A stretch of 64,000 bases of DNA from Pseudeuparius sepicola. Taxonomy: Eukaryota; Arthropoda; Insecta; Coleoptera; Anthribidae. The notes under the pieces were generated by a model. It did not search any database. It was not told the DNA's origin and was given only the letters and a program-made list of their open reading frames with translations. The stretch covers positions 19,740,876-19,804,875 of the forward strand of contig OY987305.1 in the NCBI GenBank assembly GCA_963920635.1, in the 5' to 3' direction. This document shows, one piece after another, positions 1-11,410 of the stretch; positions within the stretch are counted from its first letter, which is position 1, and every line of letters starts with the position of its first letter. A program made the position numbers and the translations under genes.

Positions 1-809
1 TCTGACCCCACAGCGTTAATCAGAACACGCCAAAACCTCTATATACTAAATTTGAATAAAAAATATACAGGGAGTTCTATTCTGCAGGGTGTCAAAGTTG
101 AGCAAAATAGGAATTCTAAAGGCATCTATCTGCCAAGTCAAGTGTGACATGGAATCCCCTTAAAACAGTTGAATGGTCAATAGAACCACTCAAGCTGTTG
201 GTGTGCAAAAGTCCAATACAAAATATGTAGAGTATTCTTATCTGTGCCACCTCAAATTACTAAATTTTTGAGATTTTATAGGGTCAAAAATCAAGTAGAT
301 ACATCAAACACACTATAAACGAACTAAATCTAAAAAATACAGAAGCCTGTCAGTCAGTAAGTCCATATCAGTTAAGGTGCCTATGGTGTGCCACAACAGG
401 AAACACACAGAAAATGTATCATCTTAGGCAGTGACTTTGTTGAGAAAGGTCCAAAATTAAATTGTTTTTATTTGTTACTTTACTTACTTTTGTGTTTATC
501 AATATTTTTTCAATGATTCCAGAGTACTCTTGATCCGTATAAGACAAAATTTCAGAATTTTGAGATGGCTCAGAGAAAAATACCCTGTTAATTTTTGTAG
601 TAAATCTTTTCACATCAACATTTTAAGCGGTCCTGTTAACCATTCGACTGTTCTGAAGGGATTCCATGGCACACTTGACTCGCCAGACGTTTTTAAAATT
701 CCTATTTTGCTGAACTTTGACACCCTACAGAATGGAACTCCCTGTATATTTTTTGTTCGAATTTGGTATGGGGGTTTTAGGGTGTTGTGATTAACGCTAT
801 GGGGTCAGA
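1..809. repeat. Foldback (TIR) element with TCTGACCCCA ends
   Basis: The first ~205 bases are the inverted complement of ~610-809. The window opens with TCTGACCCCACAGCGTTAAT and the element closes with TTAACGCTATGGGGTCAGA. Both arms also carry the block around GGGTGTCAAAGTT (left, near 90) and AACTTTGACACC (right, near 715). The ~400-bp centre encodes nothing recognisable; the open frames there run through the arms. Related pieces lie at 2886-3105, 58350-58565 and 60703-60918, so this is a dispersed family. The left terminus coincides with the window edge and could be cut. Superfamily not recognised. Confidence 0.75.
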
Positions 810-2230
810 TTTTAAATAAAAAAAAATCGCTAAATGGTTTTCTTGAAAATCGGGCGTATAAAAAAATCGCAGCCGGCCCTGGATTTGCATTTTGAAAATG
901 GAAGGAAGGTCAAAAGACGTGGTTTTTGAAGGCCTTTCAAACAAAAAAAGTTTAGGCGAATATCTCCAAAAATGAAGATTTTATGGCTTTGTACAGTTTT
1001 AAAGTTGGACACCCTGTATACAGGGTTTCTCAAGAAAAGTGTTTTTAAAAAGTCCGATTATTTCCTTAGTTAAAAGAAAAAGGGTCTGCTAAAACCTGGC
1101 TGAGTTTTTCCGGGGAATCTGAATCTAGCGTCACAATTGACATACTGTGTGTCCTCGAAAAAACAATTTTTTCGAAAAATAAAGAATACTGTTTGTTTCC
1201 ATTTTTAATATTACGGACAAAATATATTAAAATCTTCTCGTTTGTAATTTATACATCATTCCCGGTTTAACGGGAAGTAAAAAATATTTAAGGAAATTGT
1301 TATTTTTCTGTAGATTAAAATGTCATTTCCCCTTAAAATTACCATTTCATAGATATACAAAATTATAGGGACATCTCTTGCCGTTTTTGAGATATTCGCC
1401 CAAGTTTTCTGATTTGAATAGAATAAGGGAGCGTATATTACAACTACCTGAAAGTAGTCCATGACTTCATTTTTGCTTTTTAATACATAACACTAACCGT
1501 ACACCACAGCACAGAATATTATTCTGTGACCACAGCTATAAGTAGGCCATGGACCGAAAATTTGTTTCATACAATTAGAAGATACGCTTCCTTTTTCTAC
1601 ATCAACCAGGAAAACAGAGGCGAACATTTCGAAAGCGGTAAGAGATAAATCGGTAATGTTATACAGTGCCACAGAAAGTTGGAACCATATGGGAATTTTT
1701 TTATTTTTGGGCTAAGATGAAACTACTCTGGGGAGATCATCTCTGCTTCAAAAAATATTCTAAATGAGATAATTAAACGTCATGGCGTAATTTGACATAT
1801 CTGTCAAAAATGACATTTAATTAAATAAATAGCCAAAATCGAAAAAAGTTATTTGAAAAAGTTGCTTGGAATTTTATTTTACCCCTATGTACAAATTTTC
1901 AGACAAAAATTCTGACAATGATAAATTTTTGATCTCTTGAAAAAATATAAAAATTGCACCTTGTAAGTTGACTTTTTCTTGAAACTAGCCGATTACGACC
2001 TAAAAACGGTCCATAACTAAAAAATACCACGTTTGGATGATAGACAAACAATAATAAAGTCAAATAATGTTATATATTTTTTTTTGTCGGGAATCAAAAA
2101 CGAAGGGTTTTTAAACTGGCGCGAACACAAAACTTTGTTTTTTAGGGCCGAATAGGGTAAATTAATTAGGTCCAAATTTCCAGAATTCTGTACCCATATT
2201 GCACGGATAAAGTCATTTTTGGGAAAGTCG
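810..2230. other. AT-rich repeat-derived DNA without a gene
   Basis: No coding region is supported here. The segment 825-895 (CGCTAAATGGTTTTC... CAGCCGGCCCT) recurs at about 35765-35850 and is therefore repetitive. The phrase AAAAAATCGCTAAAT near 830 reappears inverted near 2865, next to another copy of the family at 1-809, which suggests an older structure enclosing this stretch. A 16-bp perfect palindrome, ACCCTGTATACAGGGT, at 1011-1026 looks like two abutting transposon ends. Confidence 0.5.
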
Positions 2231-2234
2231 AAAA

Positions 2235-2820
2235 ATATGTTAGTCCTTCGACCAGTCCAGAACTGGTGCAGTTTTTAAAACTGCACCGCTTTGCGGCCAT
2301 TGCTGATTGGCAAAAGAACAAAATCGCAAAACAAAACTTAACAGCAAATAATAACAGCCACAACAACAATTTAACAGCAAACAACAGTACTTAACAACTC
2401 CACAACACAACAACAACTTAATGCCAAAACAGAACAATTCGCTTTTGAAACACAGGAACCAGGAACAAAACTTCCAATACAAGTGTAGGTAATACACCGG
2501 CTCTGACTACGAGCAGGCGGTAGCACACTGGAGGGAGAAGCACGTGCGTCCCACACGAACCTCGACGTCGCCGACCGATATAAGCCGAGCCATCGGCCGC
2601 CCGATGGACGGCAAAGTGGGGTGCGCCGCGGGTCGACCAAGCCGATACTCACGAATATGTGTGCCAATTACTTGCTTGGGTGACTATGATCTACACAGTA
2701 CTTAAGGAAGCACATAGATGGCGATACTAACTCTGTCCTTAACGGGTCGCCGTATGCGCGTATACGGGCGCTACAATTCTGTTTTAGTTATTCTGTGGCC
2801 ATGGGACTGTTTCAAAACAG
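2235..2820. other. Unclassified CAA-rich then GC-rich segment
   Basis: Composition shifts sharply from its AT-rich surroundings. 2280-2470 is rich in CAAC/CAACAA, and 2490-2790 is GC-rich with many CpG. A short hairpin (GGTGCAG...CTGCACC) sits at about 2264-2286. The open frames on the minus strand match no family I recognise. It could be the untranslated or LTR part of a retroelement, or a captured promoter; I cannot decide from sequence alone. Confidence 0.35.
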
Positions 2821-2879
2821 TTGAAAACAAAAATCCAGGGGCAGCTACGAATTTCATTAAAACTATTTAGCGATTTTTT

Positions 2880-3108
2880 TAATTAAATTCCGACACCACA
2901 GTGTTAATCAAGACAACCAAAAACCCCCTATACAAAATTTCAACAAAAACTATACAGGGAGTACCTGAGGGAGTTCCATCCTACAAGGTGACAAATTTTC
3001 ACAAAAAATGAACTTTAAAGCCATCTGGCAAGTCAACTATGCCATGGAATTGCTTCAAATCAATAGAACGGTCAACAGGACCACTCAAAGTGTCGATGTG
3101 CAAAGATA
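2880..3108. repeat. Truncated relative of the foldback at 1-809
   Basis: CACCACAGTGTTAATCAAGAC aligns with the left arm of the element at window start, followed by the same order of motifs (TACAGGGAG, GAGTTCCATCCTACA, CAAGTCAACTATG, ACCACTCAAAGTGTCG). Only one arm is present. It ends where a different terminus, TACAGGGTGATTCAT, begins near 3114. Confidence 0.6.
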
Positions 3109-4167
3109 CAGGGTGATTCATCTAAACTCCCACCCCCCTATATCTCAGCAATGAAATGAGATATTTTAGTTTCTTAAAAAAAAGACTGGTAGAGCTCGTC
3201 AAAGACTTTATTCGTAGACTCAAATTACACTTTTCTATTGCAAATTGTAGATGGCACTGCAGTTGAAAGAATTTTTTGTTCTAAGTGACCCTGAAAAGTG
3301 GTGCATTTGAATTTTCCCTCAATTTGAAGCAAATTATGCGCTATAAACAAATTTCGAAAAATCAATTTTTTAGTTATTGTACTTTGAAGTTGCCATTGCA
3401 TCTCTAGTACATAATTTTAAGATTATTTCCAAAACTAAAAACGAGGAGTTTTTACAACTATCCTAATACCTCACAGAGCTGTTTTGTCATTTTATTAAAC
3501 GTACAATAATCAAAGATATGGGCTAAGGCGAAGAGTTTGTTAATAAAAAATGTTTTTCCTAGTAGCTTTTGCTACTAGGCCAAAACAAAAGTAACTCGGT
3601 GTTAGAAACTGTCAAAATAGTTTTATTAATTAATTGAGTTTTAGACCTGGCCTAATATCTCACAGAGTTGTTTTATCATTTTAGACGCATAATGGTCAAA
3701 GATATGGACAAAGCAATTTATGATTTTTTTTTCAATATTAATGTTTTTTAAAAACATTGCAATTTATTTACATTTGTTTGCATAACACAGTCATAACAAG
3801 TGTCTACCTCGGAGCGCCACCAACTTGAGGAGTGCTCAGTTGCGGCTGTGCTGAAACCACGGCAGGCTACAATACTCCATTTATTAAAGCCTGCTTTACA
3901 AATAACAATTTTCACCCAACATATCTCCCAATAAATCTTACAATTTATTTTTCCGAGAACTTTATTTAAAATAAATGATTACTTTTTTGATAGGGTAACT
4001 TTGTGTAACATTTGAGATCCATGGCCTACTTTCAGAGGTATTTTTGAAAAACCTGAAACTGCCGAAACTTCTTCGGTTTGCAATAACATTTGTGGGCAAA
4101 ACTAATTGCTTTAAGCCTACTTTATCAGAATTTAAAACAATGCCACGGTTTAATGGGTGTTTTCTTA
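3109..4167. other. AT-rich DNA beginning with a MITE-type end
   Basis: Starts with TACAGGGTGATTCATC at about 3114, a terminus typical of TA-target inverted-repeat elements, but I find no matching opposite end. Two passages (CTCACAGAGCTGTTTTGTCATTTTA near 3470 and CTCACAGAGTTGTTTTATCATTTTA near 3660) repeat each other about 190 bp apart, showing an internal duplication. No gene seen. Confidence 0.4.
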
Positions 4168-5093
4168 GTAGGGGACATTGGGGTAAGTTGATGATACTAA
4201 GGAAAAATGTTAATTAAAGGTCTTTATGCTATTAATAAAAATCTCAAAATTATTGATTAAACTAAGTATAGACTATAATTCAAATAAACGATAACATTTT
4301 GTAAAAAATAAAACATGTTTAATAAAGAACAATAAAAACAAAAATACGTCATTTTAGTCATCTTACCCTAAACCCTGGGTAAGATGACGAACATAATGGG
4401 GTAAGATGACTAAGTACCAAAGTCACAAAATAAGTCACCACGTTCTTCATAACTCATGCCACCAAGAAAAGCAGGCCGCACATTATAACCAATTTTTTTA
4501 TTGGAGGCTCTTGAAACATCTCGTTACATTCTGCACGTGAATCTTCAGTCTCTTGATCGCCAGTTTTTTTTTGTTTTTCGTAATTTCATGTGCATCAGTA
4601 ATTTTTCTTGCTTGTGGTCAATAGGGCCTGCCTGCTAGTTATCCAGTTCGACTTGCTTTTCCTTTGTTTTTACTTTCTTTTTTAAATTATCTTTTTTGTT
4701 CATGATGAAGTATCGTCAACTTACCCCAGTCATCTTACCCAGGGAACATTGAAGTAATGTTTGAGGTTATGTCTAAACCAAAGCCAAAAATTTAAAACGT
4801 AGGAGAGTCAAGAAATTACTAATAGTATGGATAGTTTCTGGGTAATGGTGGAAAAGAACTTACTTATTTTTAAATGTATGGAAAACCTTACACAAACTCG
4901 TAAAAATTACAACGCATAATGTGTCATTGTCGGCCGGCTTAGCAACTGCCGATAAAATTGACCCGCCAATAATAATGATAGCTACCGTGAAGTAAATAGC
5001 TCTGTGGGTCAAAATATTGGTAATCACTTCTTGTTGACAATATTCGCATTAGTCTTCTTACCCCGTTCGTCATCTTACCCCGATCTCCCCTAC
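4168..5093. mobile_element. Non-autonomous TIR element with CATCTTACCCC repeats
   Basis: Left end GTAGGGGACATTGGGGTAAG (4168) is complementary to the right end CTTACCCCGATCTCCCCTAC (5074-5093). The motif GGGTAAGATGA or its complement recurs inside the element near 4357, 4376, 4398, 4718, 4730, 5058 and 5073, so it carries many subterminal repeats of the kind transposases bind. No transposase is encoded, and no clear target duplication is visible. Confidence 0.7.
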
Positions 5094-6266
5094 CCACCGA
5101 AAAAAATGTGCCCATTTTATTGTAGCGAGTCGTGGCCTCGAATCCTGTACCTTCATGTTTTTAGGTATTTTTTCCCCAAGATACTACATTGGAAATCTTG
5201 GAAATTTCTTGCGAGGTATCGGTATCTTGCACATTTGTCACATTTTTTAAATTTTCTAGTATGTATGACAGCTATAAATAAAAAAAATTCTGACAAATAT
5301 GGTTCATTTGTACAACATGCCCAACATGGTGAATTCTCGATAACAACTAAACATCAATCAATTAATAACTTGTTTGTAGTCCAAAAATGAATCAAAAACG
5401 CAATATGAAACCTGAGTTTAAAAAGACACGAACTTTGTTGCACCTGTCATGGAGACATTTGTGACTTCTCGGATGACTTTCCAAATATACAAAATAGCAA
5501 CCAATGGGTTTTTACTTATCCATCAATCCATCATACAAACTGTCAATATAGGGTTAAAAATGGCGGTTGTGGCCGTGCGCGACAGCTGGTTTATAGAAGC
5601 ATGCGGAGTAGGCCAGGCCGAAATTTTTATTTTTATTTTATCAAATGGCTAGTTGTCAAAAGTTGGGACTGATCTCACACCAAATATTTAAAAATATTTA
5701 GCCGGGCCCCTGGGCCATAAAAAAATATATTTTTTTAAATTTTAGGGCTAGTAAAAAACTGTTAGTATATGGTTTAAGTAGTCTCTAAAAAAATTTGTTC
5801 ATATATCTGTACAATAGACTGGGTCCCTTTACGAAAATTGAATTTTATGTGTTTTTGGTGCTGACCAAAATTATGAATATGCGACAATGCACATCCAAGT
5901 TATCGCAGACTGCACAAAGGCGGAGTAATTCGACTAATAGAAACACAAGCACATAAATCATTATAATGGAGTATTTGCCTGATTTTTTTAAAGGCAGTTT
6001 ACTCTTGCACTATTTTATGTTTTCTAAATTTTTTAACACCCCGTACAAGAAATGATAATCATTTCTATGCCAATCTTATTTTAACAACAAGCAAACCTTT
6101 TCATCGAGAGTAACCTTTTTCGATAAAATGAAAAATAAAGAAGTTTTTCCTATTGGACACCATAACCGTGGACATACTGTAGATATATCGAAGTTTTTTT
6201 TTTAATAGAACGCCTTGTATATTTTCTGTTTTTGTAATTACGTATTTTTGCGATTCCAACGTTATA
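5094..6266. other. AT-rich DNA without a supported gene
   Basis: Contains only short open frames with no recognisable domain. A GC spike (GCCGGGCCCCTGGGCC) sits near 5701. The rest is low-complexity A/T. I see nothing else to annotate. Confidence 0.4.
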
Positions 6267-7104
6267 TACAGGGTGAGTCAGAATGTATAGTAAATACTTT
6301 AAAGGGGTGTTCTGCAGGTGGTTTTAAGGGGGGTCTTTCATATAAAATTTTTCGATTTGGGCTTTCCTTGCCAAGTTATTCGGATCTACAAGGTGAAAAG
6401 TATATTTTTTTATTTATATCTCAATAACGGCGCTACTTAAAAATTTGAAATTTGGTATGTGTTATCTACTTACTGGAAGACGCCTTAGGGTAATTTATTC
6501 ATTTACACAGTGCCCTAAAAAATGGTAAAAACTAACAACCTCTATTAATTTTTTTGCTTAAACTTTTTTGAAGCTATCTTTTTGGTCTTGCAGGTCCATC
6601 ATTTCAGTGTATCTTTTCATTTTCCAACAAAAGTGTACTCTTGTTTCATAACGATAAAATCAACTGTTTGCGTTGAAATAGGCAAAACGTGCCCCATAAC
6701 ACCTGTTAACTTCAACATTCGAAACATAAAATTTTTACCTACCACTTTCAAATTTTACCCATTGACTGTATCATTTAAACTGAGAAAAAAATTCGTTACG
6801 AACACTGTACCAAAACTTATTAGCTTTTAAAATGGAAAGGATTGAATTTAACAAAATTTGAACACCCTATTTCTCAAGAAAACCAATGCTGTTTTGACCA
6901 ATGTCCAATTGGTATTTTTTTCCTTATTTTGAATGTTATATTTAGATATAAATAAAAAAATAATAATTTTGGGTCACCTTGTAGACCCGAATAACTTGGC
7001 AAGGAAAGCCCAAATCGGAAAATTTTATATGAAAGACTCCCCCTTAAAACCACCTGCCGAACACCCCTTTAAAGTATTTACTATACATTCTGACTCACCC
7101 TGTA
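6267..7104. mobile_element. TA-target TIR element (MITE), TACAGGGTGAGTCA ends
   Basis: Arms of about 130 bp: TACAGGGTGAGTCAGAATGT at the left and ACATTCTGACTCACCCTGTA at the right, continuing through GGTGGTTTTAAG / CTTAAAACCACC and TTGCCAAGTTATTCGG / CCGAATAACTTGGCAA. The dinucleotide TA flanks both ends, as for Tc1/mariner-type insertions. The ~560-bp interior has no transposase fragment. Confidence 0.85.
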
Positions 7105-7559
7105 TAATAATATGTTGTTAATTTGAAACTTGAATTTTGCACTTTTGATGCCCATCGTTTCGAAAATGAAACCTTTATGGGAATAGATACTTTATATAGA
7201 AGAAAATAACACAAATGATGATGAGCACCCTCGCTTAAAATATGGCGGCATTTCCTCTTATTCCAAATTTGATATACAACCTATTGATTTAGTAAACAAA
7301 TTACGTTCAATTCAATTAAAACTATAATTATTGGAAAATTTGGTTCAATTCTATGGCACATATACAGTGTCAGGGACGGACTGGCCCGGCGGGCTGGCGG
7401 GCGGAGCTCGCCGCCCCGCCCTTTCTTTTATTAACAGCGCCGCAACGCAACGGCTGTGTTAAAATACAGAATAACAAAAATCGATAAATTAAGACGTTTT
7501 TTGAGGAATCCACACCTGAAGTTACTTTTACTAGATACTATTATTTTTTGAAATCGGGA

Positions 7560-7810
7560 AAAATGTTTTATTAGACAAAAAATAATCATAAGGAAGCGCC
7601 AGTCCATGAACCGACTGCGCGCGGCGTTGCTTGACTTTAACGATCTCTCTACCTAGGTCAAGTTTGACCAGGCACGGCGCTTCCCAACAGAAACTCCGAA
7701 GTGCTGCCTGTTATGCAGCGTCCATGAAAAATAGATTGATATTCAAACCTACTAATATTTATACTGAAAGATTGCGCTTCTATATAGGTAACAAATTTAC
7801 ATCTCGCAAA
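7560..7810 (-). repeat. 5S-rRNA-derived repeat, copy A
   Basis: Read on the minus strand, about 7594-7649 resembles the internal promoter half of insect 5S rRNA. It contains AAGTCAAGCAACG (compare the A box AAGTTAAGCAACG) followed by GTCGGTTCATGGAC (compare the C box region GGTTAGTACTTGGATGG). The similarity stops on both sides, and the ~200 bp beyond it are shared with copies B (8255-8500) and C (53250-53520). This is the architecture of a 5S-headed SINE (SINE3 type). Whether it was transcribed cannot be told. Confidence 0.6.
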
Positions 7811-8254
7811 GGCCTACTTATTGAAAAAATCGTACAATAATGGGCTCTCTGAGCTTTTAATAACGATTTTGAAACATCTCACTACCGATTTCAAGAATAG
7901 TTATTTATGTACCAAGGCACTGAAGGTCAACTTTTTATTACTCAAAAAAGTTACGGATAAAAGCACCATCCAAAATTAGCATAAGTGGCTCCCTCTGGAA
8001 GATACATAGAAATTGACATTCTCCATCAGCAAAAACACTGCAGTGCCCAATTTCACTTTAACGGCTTGATTATTTTGTGACATATTGCCATAATTTAATT
8101 TCAAAAAAATAACTACAATGCCCTGTATCTCAGAAACGAACAACTTTAAGACCTATGTTTATACGGGCAACCCACCTTATAATGATTTTTTCTACAAAAT
8201 GTCAAAGTCCTGATAAAAAAACCTGGGACACCCTGTATACATTTTTTTAAATTG

Positions 8255-8500
8255 GAAAAAACTGTTTTATTTGGCGAAAAATAGCAATAAGGGATCACCC
8301 GTCCATGAACCGACTACGCGCGGCGTTGCTTGACTTTGACGATTGCTCTATCTAGGTCAAGTATGACCAAACACGGCACTTACTGACAGAAAATCCAAAC
8401 TGCTGCCAGTTGTGCAGCCTCCATGTAAAATAGATTAATATTCAAACCTACTAAAATACTTGTACTGAAAGATTGCGCCTGTTAAAGGTAACAATTTTGC
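8255..8500 (-). repeat. 5S-rRNA-derived repeat, copy B
   Basis: Minus-strand 8291-8345 reads GGTTCATGGACGGGTGATCC preceded by AAAGTCAAGCAACG, closer to the 5S rRNA C box (TTGGATGGGTGACC) than copy A. It is a direct repeat of copy A about 700 bp away inside the same hAT-like element, including the downstream block with AGATTGCGCC and the TTGTGCAGCCTCC segment. Confidence 0.65.
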
Positions 8501-8877
8501 AATGTGTACGAAAAGTTAAATGGGATTTATTGGCCGGGTTTTGAATATTTGGAGAGAAAAGAAAAAGTGTTTTTATTTATTTTTAGACATATTTTTTAAA
8601 GATATTTATTTTTTATATTTTTATAGTAATATAAGACAAACTGATATAGGTATTTGCCTTTTTAAAGTGGGCGCCAGGCGCTGGCGCCGCTGGTTTCATA
8701 AGCCCGCCAATATTTTCGTACCCAGTCCGTCTCTGTACATATATTACAAACTACAAAACAGGCAAGAAAAAGCGCAATTGACAGTCAAGGACACATTGTG
8801 TTGTTTCATGGACAGCTGAGAATGCTACTGAAAAATAATTAATATTTAAAAATCTGCCAGAGGAATACCAAGTATTA

Positions 8878-10409
8878 TACAGGATGAGTTTTTTTCAATG
8901 CTCACTATGGAGATCTCGGAAACTAGCAGCGCTAGAACAAAGGTTAAATGGGGAAAGAATTGCAGTTTTGAATGCTTAATCTAATGCCCCTTTAGGATTT
9001 TTAAAAAAGTTCATGGCTCACTAGATATTTTGAAAAGAGTGATTTTTTGCTATTTCATCAGATCTCTGTAGCTCCGTTATTTCTGATTATACAGAAAAAC
9101 TGTAGAATCAAAAATTGTAGATAATTTTGGGCTATAAGATAACCTAATCCAATTTTTTATGTTGTTTGTGATTTTTGAGATATGACATAAACTTGTGTTT
9201 TTTTAAATGTAAATCATAGTTGGCTGTGGCCTTATCAAATCGGCAATTTTTGAGCTTTCCAAAGATATAATACTCGGCATAGTTATTATAAAAAATAAAA
9301 GTGCTATGGCTAATTTTCTGATTTTTTTTTAAATATTCACATAGTCAGCCATGGAACATTTTCATAACTAGGCACGTTCTATTTTATAATTAGACATAGG
9401 TACTTTAAACTTTCTAATATTTTGTTTTTAGCTGGTAACAAAATGTAGGTAACAAAATAAAACAAAAATTAAAAAACTCAAATTCAAATTATTAATTTAA
9501 AAGGTCACCTTTTAAAATAAAAAAGGTGTTGAAACAATCCACCATTATTATTTATGCAAATATTGCATCTTTTTAAAACTGAATTTGTCGCCTTTCTTAG
9601 AGAGCGCCTGTCAATACTGGCAATTGCTTCTAAAACAGCTGCTCTTAATTCAGCAATTGTCTCATACTTTATTTTGTACTGTTCCCCACAAAAAGAAATC
9701 CAAAACAGACAAATCGGGGAATCTGGGCTGCCAGGAAATAGGTCTATTTCTCCCTATCCGACTATTTGGATAGAGCTGATCTAGGTAATTTCTTACTGGC
9801 AAATAATTATGTGGTGGAGCTCCATTATGATAATTCTTGTTTTATTTTGTTACATTTTGTTACCAGCTAAAAATAAAATATTTGAAAGTTTGAAGTATGT
9901 CTTATTATAAAATAGAACGTAATTATGAAAATATTCCATGGCTGACTATGTGAAAATTAAAAAAAAAAACAGAAAATTAGCCATAGCTCTTTTATTTTTT
10001 ATAATAACTATGCCGAGTATTATATCTTTGGAAAGCTCAAAAAATGGCCGATTTAATAAGGCCACAGCCAACTATGATTTACATTAAAAAAAACACAGGT
10101 TTATGTCATCTCAAAAATCACAAACAAAAAAAATTGATTAGATTATCTTATTAAGTCCAAAATTATCTACAATTTTTGTCTCTACAGTTTTTCTGTATAA
10201 TCAGAATTAACGGAGCTACAGGCATCTTATGAAATAGCAAAAAATCACTCTTTTCAAAATGTCTAGTGAGCCATGAACTTTTTTAAAAATCCAAAAGGGG
10301 CATTAGATGGAGCATTCAAAACTGCAATTCTTTCCCCATTTAACCATTGTTCTAGCTCTGCTAGTTTCCGAGATCCCCATAGTGGGCATCGAAAAAAATT
10401 AACCCTGTA
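8878..10409. mobile_element. Long-armed mariner-type foldback element
   Basis: TACAGGATGAG at 8878 and the complementary CCTGTA at 10409 are each flanked by TA. The inverted arms are unusually long, about 590 bp (8878-9468) and 570 bp (9838-10409). They align through CCATAGTGGGCATCG/CAATGCTCACTATGG, CATAGTTGGCTGTGGCC/GGCCACAGCCAACTATG and ACAAAATAAAACAA. The ~370-bp spacer holds only the catalytic part of a mariner-type transposase on the minus strand. The element could fold into one giant hairpin. Confidence 0.85.
9546..9834 (-). pseudogene. Mariner-type transposase fragment (catalytic region)
   Basis: Translated from the minus strand, the spacer of the foldback gives HNGAPPH, then YPNSRIGRNRPISW, then PRFPDLSVLDFFLWG. 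This is the block that carries the second and third catalytic carboxylates of Tc1/mariner transposases (usual form QDGAPPH ... RWIGRRGPI-W-PRSPDLTPLDFFLWG). The aspartate of the first motif is replaced by asparagine, and several stops follow the FFLWG motif, so the copy is dead. Only about 95 codons of a ~340-residue enzyme remain; the helix-turn-helix part is absent. The fragment fills most of the space between the two arms, so the arms seem to have grown at the expense of the gene. Confidence 0.75.
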
Positions 10410-11410
10410 TATTGATGAAAAGCCTTTTTTTGAGCACCTCCAGATGAATCTACAATATACGGGGTGTTCCATTAGAAAAAGTTTTGTTTGCCACACTTAA
10501 GTATAATGTTTCACCCATGATGGTTAAAAAGTACACATTTCTACCTAAAACTTTTCTATTTAACATTTTTTTCTAGGTCAAAAAATAAAAAATGAGTAAT
10601 AAAATACTGAACATCCTGAACATACCGTTAATTATAGCGTTTCACGACCAATTATTATTTATCGATGCGTTTATTTAAAAAACGTATTTTTACTTAAATA
10701 GCATTTATTTTTGTGGTCATTATTATTTTATTTTGCAATTAAAATACCCGAGTTTCTTTTATTTTTTTGACATAATGTGCCTAGGGGATACAAAATGATT
10801 AGCACGGGCCCTGCTCTTGCCCTATAAATGTCTATCTATTCCCCCCTCATTTTTGTCTGTCGAAAAATAAGATAATACCTGGGTTTCAATTATAAAATGA
10901 AATAGTAATTGCAACAAAAATAAAATAGTAATAATTATTCCTAATATCACAGACCTAATAGCTACTCGCTTTATAGGCCTGTGCTGCTAATATATGAAAC
11001 AAAAACGTAGTGGAAACCCGAGTCGCATTGGAGCATTTAGCAGTCCAAAGCACCTTGCTATTAAATTTGTCCAAATCGTTGTTCGAAGGAGATCCGCTTC
11101 ACATTTGTTCTTTGGGGTCAAGGTCAAAGCACACCTCACCTGTCATTATCGCCAATATATATGGCAACGTGTGCCTGTTTCCGAGAACTTGGTTCTTGCC
11201 CACACCAACATATACCTACCATGGATTAGATGGCGCGCAAGGCAACATCGGTCTAGGCAGTGTTAAATAGGCTCAAGCAGTTTCAAAAACGTTTTTAATT
11301 TGTGGTGAATGCTCTGGGTTAAATGCCCTAGTGCATCAAAAAGCAGGGTGTTACAGATACAGCCATTTGCTCAATTCCTCTTATTCTATCCTTTACTCAA
11401 TGGTTTAATA
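10410..11410. other. Repeat-rich gap with possible BEL/Pao LTR
   Basis: A TATACGGGGTGTTCC end near 10455 marks another truncated TIR element. From about 10940 to 11350 the composition is richer in GC. On the minus strand this segment begins TGTAACACCCTG (complement of 11344-11355) and contains CCTATAAAGCG near 10973, a TATA-like box. It lies just beyond the 3' side of the BEL/Pao relic, so it could be its 3' LTR. I found no second copy near the 5' side, so this remains a guess. The open frames at 10994-11270 match nothing I know. Confidence 0.3.

Larger units (their letters stand above)
7371..8735. mobile_element. hAT-like TIR element with internal duplication
   Basis: Ends are CAGGGACGGACTGG and CCAGTCCGTCTCTG, which are inverted 14-mers with one mismatch. 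A CAGRG start is characteristic of hAT elements. The flanking 8-mers TACAGTGT and TACATATA agree only in the first four bases, so the 8-bp target duplication is not convincing. Just inside the ends both arms are very GC-rich (CCCGGCGGGC...; ...GCGCCAGGCG). The interior holds two direct copies (about 7560-7810 and 8255-8500) of a 5S-rRNA-derived repeat. No transposase coding is left. Confidence 0.6.

Noticed and set aside
2371..2667. 98-codon minus-strand frame rich in R, S and C
   Set aside because: Explained by GC-rich composition; several overlapping frames are open on the same strand and none resembles a family.
10263..10500. Overlapping frames on both strands
   Set aside because: They lie in the right arm of the foldback at 8878-10409 and mirror the left arm; no protein similarity.
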